From assembly GCA_012517355.1 (NCBI GenBank), contig JAAYVD010000023.1, forward strand, positions 1 to 64,000: a stretch of 64,000 bases of DNA. The letters are read 5' to 3'. Below the pieces are notes generated by a model. It had not been told where the DNA came from and made no database searches. It saw only the letters and a list, made by a program, of their open reading frames with translations. The position numbers and the translations under genes are program-made. Source of the DNA: Candidatus Rifleibacteriota bacterium (GTDB taxonomy: Bacteria; Muiribacteriota; Ozemobacteria; Ozemobacterales; Ozemobacteraceae). Of the stretch, positions 59,150 to 64,000 are shown one piece after another (positions within the stretch are counted from its first letter, which is position 1; every line of letters begins with the position of its first letter).

Positions 59150-60022
59150 TCACCGCCGCCGCACCAACGCCGTCGCCAGCGCGTTGAGCAGGAAGATCAT
59201 CACGAACAGCACCACCCCGGTGGCAAACAGGGCCTTCTGGTGATCGCCGGCCGCGTAGGCCATCTCGAGCGCGATGTTGCTGGTCAGCGTCCGGCAGGGA
59301 TGCAGCGGGGAGGTCGGCACCACCACCGCGTTGCCGGCGACCATGATGACCGCCATGGTCTCGCCCATGGCCCGCCCCATGCCCAGGACCACCGCCGTGA
59401 CGATGCCCGACCGCGCCGCGGGCACCACCACCCGCGTCACCGCCTGCCATGGAGTGGCGCCCAGGGCCAGGGCCCCCTCCCGGTAGGAGTGCGGAACCGC
59501 CTGCAGGGCGTCAACCGAGATGCTGATCACGGTCGGCAGGATCATCACCCCCAGCACCACCGCCGCGGTCAGCACGGAAAAACCCGACCCGCCGAAGGTT
59601 TCGCGGACGAACGGCACCAGCACGACCACCCCGATGAACCCGTAGACCACCGACGGGATCGCCGCCAGCAGCTCGATGAGCGGCTTCAGCACCACCCGCG
59701 TCGAGGGTTTCGCGAACTCCGACAGGTGGATCGCCGCCAGCAACGACAGGGGCACCCCCAGCAGCAGCGCCCCCAGCGTGACCTGGATGGTCCCCACGAT
59801 CATCGCCAGGATCCCGAACTGGCCCCGGGTGGGGCCCCACTCCAGGCCACCGAGGAACGGCCCCAGCCCCGTCTTCCAGATCAGCGGGACGCCCGCCTGG
59901 AACACGAACAGGATGATCAGGGCCAGGACGAACACGGCGGAAAACGCCACCGCCAGCAGGCCCAGCCGGATGTTCTCCTCCCGGCGCCCCAGGTGGGTCG
60001 ATGACCGCTCAGTGTCCGACAC
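59150..60022 (-). CDS. pstC: Phosphate ABC transporter permease PstC
   Basis: A 290-residue permease. It has membrane helix 1 at about 20-42, PstC-type motifs IPSVVYGFIGVVVLVPFV and GMGRAMGETMAVIMVAGN, and the EAA-like loop SYREGALALGATPWQAVTRVVVPAA. The start overlaps the end of pstS by 14 bases, consistent with tight coupling. Confidence 0.95.
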   Translation of the reverse strand: MSDTERSSTHLGRREENIRLGLLAVAFSAVFVLALIILFVFQAGVPLIWKTGLGPFLGGLEWGPTRGQFGILAMIVGTIQVTLGALLLGVPLSLLAAIHLSEFAKPSTRVVLKPLIELLAAIPSVVYGFIGVVVLVPFVRETFGGSGFSVLTAAVVLGVMILPTVISISVDALQAVPHSYREGALALGATPWQAVTRVVVPAARSGIVTAVVLGMGRAMGETMAVIMVAGNAVVVPTSPLHPCRTLTSNIALEMAYAAGDHQKALFATGVVLFVMIFLLNALATALVRRR

Positions 60023-60953
60023 GGACCAGCCCCTCCTGCGCCAGGATCGGCTCGGTGGCCGAACTCACGGCGAACTCCCACAGTTCCCGGGCCAGGCCCG
60101 CGGGCTCCTCCCGCGCCACCAGCACGAACGGTCGCAGCAGGCGGTAGCTGCCATCACGGACCGTGGTCGCCGTCGGCTCCACCCCGTCGATGGCCAGGGC
60201 CCGCACCGACTCGTTCACCACGCCGAGGGAAACGAACCCGATGGCGTCGGGGTCGCCACGGACCACCTCCCGCACCCCTCCCGAGGAATCCTGCACCAGG
60301 GCGTAGGCATCCGGGCGAAGGTGTTCCTTCCCCCGGGTGAGAACCATCTCGTCGAACGCCCCCCGCGTGCCGGAACCCTCCTCACGGACGATGAGGTGGA
60401 CCTCCCGATCTGGCCCCCCCACGGCCTTCCAGGTGCGAATCCGGCCGGTGAACAGGTCGCGCAGCTGGTCGAGATGCAGCCCGGTGACGACATTCGACGG
60501 ATGGACGATGACCGCGATTCCATCGAGAGCGAGAGGGAACACCCGCAGGGCCGCCTCGTCCGGATGGTCGGCCTTCAAGGCCCGCGACGACATGCCGAAC
60601 GTGGCCGCCCCCGTCACCGCCGCCATGATTCCGGCGCTGCTGCCTCCCCCCTCGACGGTCACCCTGACCCCGGGCCGGGCGCGCCGGAAGGCCTCGACGA
60701 TCTTCTCCATCACCGGCTGGACCGAGGTCGACCCGGCCACCACCAGGCCGTGGCCGCCCGCCTGGCACCCGGCGAGAGCGACCACCAGAACCAACAGGAA
60801 AGCGACGGGCCACCCCCGCCAGATCGCGGTTCGGCTCGGGGCGGGGCTCGACCGGCACGGGGCCGGAAGCGCCCCCTCGCCGCCACGGATGGCGGCGCGA
60901 AACGCCCGTTTCGCGCAACGCAGGGGGGTGGTCATTCGCGCCGACATGTGCAT
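60009..60953 (-). CDS. pstS: Phosphate-binding lipoprotein PstS
   Basis: A PstS-type periplasmic binding protein anchored by a lipobox (VVALAGC). The phosphate-site motif GSTSVQPVMEKI follows, then GGGSSAGIMAAVTGAATFGMSSR, EEGSGTRGAFDEMV and DAIGFVSLGVVNE. I place the start at ATG 60953 (about 314 residues); GTG 60962 and ATG 60947 are alternatives. Unusually, about 35 residues lie between the start and the hydrophobic core, and that stretch is encoded by the palindromic element at 60847-60930. First gene of the pst operon. Confidence 0.9.
   Translation of the reverse strand: MHMSARMTTPLRCAKRAFRAAIRGGEGALPAPCRSSPAPSRTAIWRGWPVAFLLVLVVALAGCQAGGHGLVVAGSTSVQPVMEKIVEAFRRARPGVRVTVEGGGSSAGIMAAVTGAATFGMSSRALKADHPDEAALRVFPLALDGIAVIVHPSNVVTGLHLDQLRDLFTGRIRTWKAVGGPDREVHLIVREEGSGTRGAFDEMVLTRGKEHLRPDAYALVQDSSGGVREVVRGDPDAIGFVSLGVVNESVRALAIDGVEPTATTVRDGSYRLLRPFVLVAREEPAGLARELWEFAVSSATEPILAQEGLVRVGH
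60847..60930 (-). repeat. Palindromic element, unit C, inside the 5' end of pstS
   Basis: On the minus strand it has the same order as units A and B at 30895-31060: GCGCGAAAC..GTTTCGCGC hairpin, GCCGCCA..TGGCGGC hairpin, CGCTTCCGG and a CCGGTCG end. It is read through in frame as the N-terminal leader of PstS. Confidence 0.8.
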
Positions 60954-60960
60954 GGCGGGC

Positions 60961-60989
60961 ACGGTATCAGAAACCTCCCCCCCTGGCAA
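60961..60989 (-). promoter_or_regulatory. Predicted pst operon promoter
   Basis: Minus strand TTGCCA (60989-60984), a 17-base spacer and TACCGT (60966-60961), a weak -10. The predicted start lies close to ATG 60953, so the message could be nearly leaderless. No Pho box is recognised. Confidence 0.4.
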
Positions 60990-61086
60990 GGATCTGATCG
61001 GCGCCGGAGGCCGCCCCCGGACTCCTTTCGGCGGACACCCCGGAGGCACGGAGCGGGAGCGCACCGGGAACCAGCCGGCCGGGTGG

Positions 61087-62334
61087 TCAGGCCGCCCCGG
61101 CGACCGGGCCCGAGGGGACGGCCGGTTCGCGCCCGCCAGAGGGTGGCGGTCCGCCGAGGAAGAACTCGCGGCCCACCGCCTGCACCACCGCCGGGTTCCG
61201 TTCGTAGCAGAGCTGCCGGCGCAGGGCGGATGCGCCGGGGTGGCTGCGCAGGTAGGCGAACAGGTGGACCCGGAACAGCGCCACGCCCTTCGACCCGTGT
61301 TCCATCAGCATTTCCCGCAGGTGGGCGCGGAATACCGCGAACCGCACGGCCGGCTCGTCGGGCAGGGGCCGACCGAGCAGCTCGGCGAACACCCAGGGGC
61401 GGCCGATGGCCGCCCGCCCCACCATGAACCCGCGACACCCGCTGATCCGCTGGATCTCCTCGAGGTCGGCCGGGGAACCGAGGTCGCCGTTGGCGATGAA
61501 CGGCACCTGGCCGCACAGGTCGCCCAACCCCGCCAGGTGCTCCCACTGCGCGCGCCCGCTGTACATGGCCTCCCGCGTGCGGGCGTGCACGGCCACGGCG
61601 GCGACCCCCTGGTCGAGCACCATTTTGGTGAAGTCGCGCACGTTGATCTGCCCCGACGACCATCCCAGCCGGAACTTGACGGTCACCGGCAACGACACGG
61701 CCTGGCGCACCGCCGCGATCACCTGCCCGGCCAGCCGGGGGTTGCGCATCATGGCGGCCCCCGCCCCGGTCTTGACCACCTTGGAGACGGGGCATCCCAT
61801 GTTGATGTCGATCAGGTCGCAGATCTCCCAGGCTTCGATGGCCGCCGCCGCCCGCGCCATGGTCTCCGGGTCGGCCCCGAAGATCTGCACCGCGAACGGC
61901 CGGGGCTGGCCCTGGAAGCGGGTTAGCGCGATGGTGGGCGTCGACCCCAACGTCAAGGCCCGGGCGTTGGCCAGCTCCGACACCGTGAGCCCCGCCCCCA
62001 GCTTCGCGCACAAGGCCCGGAAAGGCCCGTCGGCCACCCCGGCCATCGGGGCCAGGACGAGGCTGTTGGCCAGTTCCACCGGCCCGATGCGGAACCCTGC
62101 CAGGCGGCCCGTCGCCGGCCGGCCGGCCGGAAGCCCCCACTCGGGCTCTGGAACCGGGTGGCCCGGCTGGGCGATTCCGGCCGCCGGCCGCGGGGCGGGC
62201 AACGGCACGGGCGACGGCACGGGCGAGGACACGGGCAGCGGCACGGGCGACGGGGCGGAGGACGGAGCGGGGGTCAGTCCCCCCCCCTCCGCCTGCCCCT
62301 GGCCCCGGATGGGCGGGGAAGAGGGGAGGCTCAT
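61087..62334 (-). CDS. tRNA-dihydrouridine synthase (DusB-like)
   Basis: An FMN-dependent reductase that makes dihydrouridine in tRNA. The TIM barrel begins near residue 85 with LVLAPMAGVADGPFRALC. Further signatures are IDINMGCPVSKVVKTGAGAAMM, containing the catalytic Cys, VHARTREAMYSGRAQW and FIANGDLGS. The C-terminal helical tRNA-binding domain is present. The first 75 residues are an unusual Pro/Ser/Val-rich stretch encoded partly by a 12-base tandem repeat (62204-62260). ATG 62334 overlaps the stop of the upstream GGDEF gene by four bases. The exact target uridine is not predictable. Confidence 0.92.
   Translation of the reverse strand: MSLPSSPPIRGQGQAEGGGLTPAPSSAPSPVPLPVSSPVPSPVPLPAPRPAAGIAQPGHPVPEPEWGLPAGRPATGRLAGFRIGPVELANSLVLAPMAGVADGPFRALCAKLGAGLTVSELANARALTLGSTPTIALTRFQGQPRPFAVQIFGADPETMARAAAAIEAWEICDLIDINMGCPVSKVVKTGAGAAMMRNPRLAGQVIAAVRQAVSLPVTVKFRLGWSSGQINVRDFTKMVLDQGVAAVAVHARTREAMYSGRAQWEHLAGLGDLCGQVPFIANGDLGSPADLEEIQRISGCRGFMVGRAAIGRPWVFAELLGRPLPDEPAVRFAVFRAHLREMLMEHGSKGVALFRVHLFAYLRSHPGASALRRQLCYERNPAVVQAVGREFFLGGPPPSGGREPAVPSGPVAGAA
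62204..62262 (-). repeat. 12-base coding minisatellite in the dus 5' end
   Basis: On the plus strand, units close to GGCACGGGCGAC repeat four to five times. On the coding strand they give the PSPVPLP/SSPVPSP leader of the Dus protein. Confidence 0.8.
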
Positions 62335-64000
62335 TCGGTCATCGTGTCGTTGAAGACGGAGGAGCAGTTCCGGCCGATCTTCTTGCAGTTGTAGAGGGCG
62401 ATGTCCGACTTCTTGATGAGCACCTGCTTGGTCGAGGCATGATCGGGGAAACAGGCGATGCCCAGCGAGATCGTCACGTGCAGGGGCTTGTCCTGACCGG
62501 GGAAGCCGTGCGCCTCGATGTTGCGCCGCAACCGCTCGGCCACCAGCTGTCCACCCGCCGCGTCGGTCTCCGGCAGGATGATGGCGAACTCCTCGCCGCC
62601 GTAGCGCGCAGGGATGTCGACTGTATCGCGCACGGTCTGCTTCAGGATCTTGGCCACCTCCATCAGCACGATGTCGCCCTGCTGGTGGCCGTAGGTGTCG
62701 TTGAACTTCTTGAAATGGTCGATGTCGAACAGGATCAACGCCACCGTCGTGTGGTAGCGCTTGGCGCGCAGGATCTCCTCCTCGAGGCGGGCCTGGAAGT
62801 AGCGGTGGATGAACAGGCGGGTCAGCCCGTCGGTGATGGCCAGTTCGTACAACCGCGCCTGCTCGACCGCCATGGCGGCCTGCTGGGCCAGGGCTTCCAT
62901 CAGCCGCTGGTCGTCGGGGTTGAAGCCGCCCTCGATCTTGTTCACCACGTTGATCACGCCGGTCACCCGGTCACGCACCTTCAGAGGAACGGCGATGAGG
63001 TTCCGGATCTGCTGCTCGTAGTCCACCGTCGAATCGAAGCTCTTGAACAGGGTGCCGTGACACCCCTCGTTGTCGATGATCGAGGTCTGCTTCTCCAGCA
63101 CCGTGCCGGCGACCCCTTCCCCGCTCTTGATGCGGGTGGTGCTCTGCAGGGGCACCCCAGGGTCGATCCCTTCCACGCCCCAGACGATCTTGGTGACCAG
63201 CTCGTCGGTCTGGTCGACCCGCAGCATCATCGAGGCCCGCTCGGCCTTCAACGCCTTGGCGGCCATCTCCAGGATCTGCCGCACCAGCTTGTCGGTGTCG
63301 TTCTGGAAATTCATCGCCTGGCTGGCCTTGAACAGGGTCTCGATCTCGAAGATCTTGCGGTCGAGGGCGTTGCGGCTCTGCTCCAGGGTTCCGATCATGT
63401 CGTTGAAGCGGTTCGCCAGCATGCCGATCTCGTCCTCCGAGGGGATCGCCAACCGATAGGCCAGGTCGCCCGTCGATACCACCTGGGTGCCCTTCATCAA
63501 CTGGTCGAGCCCCGAGGTGATGAACTGGGCCAGCATCACCGACAGCAGGACGCCGGCCAGCATCGCCACCAGCGAGATCAGCAGGATCCGCCGCCGGCTG
63601 GTCGACTGGGCCTCCGACAGGCGGTTGAAGGTGAACTGCAGCACGATCGTGCCGAACCGGGAGGACCCGACCTTGATGGGGGCCACATATTCGACCAGTT
63701 CGGCGTCGTCCATGGCCAGGCGGGTCGGCCGATCAACCGCATCGAAGCGGTCCCGGGCGGCCTGCGCCAGCGTCTCGCCCAGCCGGGTGGCGGTGTCGCC
63801 CCGGACCCGGTGGGCGATGTACTTGCCGTCGAGGTCGAAGATCGAGATCTCGCGGATGTCCTCGCCGCCCAGGATGACCCGTTCGGTGTAGGGAATGAGC
63901 TCGTCGTAGGCTTCCCGGATCATCGGGTCCTGGCAGGCCAGGGCGAGGGTCCCGACCAGCAGCAGGCCGTTCTGGTCCATGCTCTGGGAAAGCAGCAGTT
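62331..64000 (-). CDS. HAMP-GAF-GGDEF diguanylate cyclase (5' end outside the window)
   Basis: The frame stays open to the window edge; the ATG at 63980 is probably internal, because an N-terminal membrane helix would be expected upstream. Visible parts (numbered from that ATG): extracytoplasmic sensor (about 1-125), TM ILLISLVAMLAGVLLSVMLAQ (about 131-151), HAMP (about 151-205), GAF (about 220-375) and GGDEF (about 385-540) with active-site RYGGEEF and the FDIDHFKKFNDTYGHQQGD metal/GTP segment. An RxxD-type inhibitory site is not seen. It makes the second messenger c-di-GMP. The stop overlaps the dus start by four bases. Confidence 0.93.
   Translation of the reverse strand, partial: LLLSQSMDQNGLLLVGTLALACQDPMIREAYDELIPYTERVILGGEDIREISIFDLDGKYIAHRVRGDTATRLGETLAQAARDRFDAVDRPTRLAMDDAELVEYVAPIKVGSSRFGTIVLQFTFNRLSEAQSTSRRRILLISLVAMLAGVLLSVMLAQFITSGLDQLMKGTQVVSTGDLAYRLAIPSEDEIGMLANRFNDMIGTLEQSRNALDRKIFEIETLFKASQAMNFQNDTDKLVRQILEMAAKALKAERASMMLRVDQTDELVTKIVWGVEGIDPGVPLQSTTRIKSGEGVAGTVLEKQTSIIDNEGCHGTLFKSFDSTVDYEQQIRNLIAVPLKVRDRVTGVINVVNKIEGGFNPDDQRLMEALAQQAAMAVEQARLYELAITDGLTRLFIHRYFQARLEEEILRAKRYHTTVALILFDIDHFKKFNDTYGHQQGDIVLMEVAKILKQTVRDTVDIPARYGGEEFAIILPETDAAGGQLVAERLRRNIEAHGFPGQDKPLHVTISLGIACFPDHASTKQVLIKKSDIALYNCKKIGRNCSSVFNDTMTE

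Overview
This 64 kb window is a high-GC, gene-dense bacterial chromosome segment. It has no phage, transposase, CRISPR array, rRNA or convincing tRNA. Lipoproteins with lipoboxes, pseudopilins, an SppA-type peptidase and GlnRS point to a Gram-negative-type cell. A trimeric NAD-linked [FeFe] hydrogenase with its maturases points to anaerobic or fermentative hydrogen metabolism. The mix (hydrogenase, three large signalling cyclases, ankyrin, TPR and HEAT proteins, lineage-specific pseudopilins) would suit a poorly cultivated lineage such as Candidatus Riflebacteria/Ozemobacteria. That placement is a guess and cannot be settled from this sequence.

Layout, left to right. 0-12 kb: end of an unknown charged protein, a secreted beta-propeller protein, a radical SAM enzyme with a tiny Cys-rich partner, glnS and a STAS protein, a three-gene minus-strand group (DUF2156, lipoprotein, ankyrin), then an Old Yellow Enzyme-type reductase and SppA. 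12.5-19.5 kb: one 2319-residue membrane protein with two class III cyclase domains. 19.6-27.6 kb: a minus-strand hydrogenase operon hydC-hydB-hydA-hydG-hydE-aspA with a clear promoter. 28-30 kb: a secreted Ser-Gly-Gln repeat/glycine-zipper protein with a strong promoter and terminator. 31-37.5 kb: a pseudopilin-like operon and a TPR/TerB-like protein. 37.6-43.7 kb: ferritin, a GAF-GAF-PAS cyclase and a HEAT-repeat protein. 43.8-49.9 kb: infC-rpmI-rplT behind a likely attenuator, an RNA methyltransferase, pheS-pheT and a small membrane protein. 50-55 kb: a VIT/VWA protein, a CNT nucleoside transporter, a DUF1186/SEC-C protein and a broken HU-like gene. 55.3-61 kb: a minus-strand phosphate operon pstS-pstC-pstA-pstB2-pstB1-phoU-HAD. 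61-64 kb: a tRNA-dihydrouridine synthase and a GGDEF protein cut by the window edge.

Two observations stand out. In the giant cyclase, domain 1 keeps both metal aspartates but lacks the transition-state Asn and Arg, while domain 2 keeps those but lacks the first metal Asp; this is the division of labour of mammalian C1/C2 adenylyl cyclases, within one bacterial polypeptide. In the pst operon, one PstB has a degenerate signature motif but intact Walker, Q and H loops, while the other has an intact signature but altered Q and H loops; this predicts an asymmetric heterodimer with one consensus and one degenerate ATP site.

Other recurring signals are an extended -10 promoter motif around TGTGCTA, an AUC-start infC behind mutually exclusive hairpins, dispersed palindromic elements (one inside the 5' end of pstS), intergenic duplications, and a long homopurine tract between hydG and hydE.
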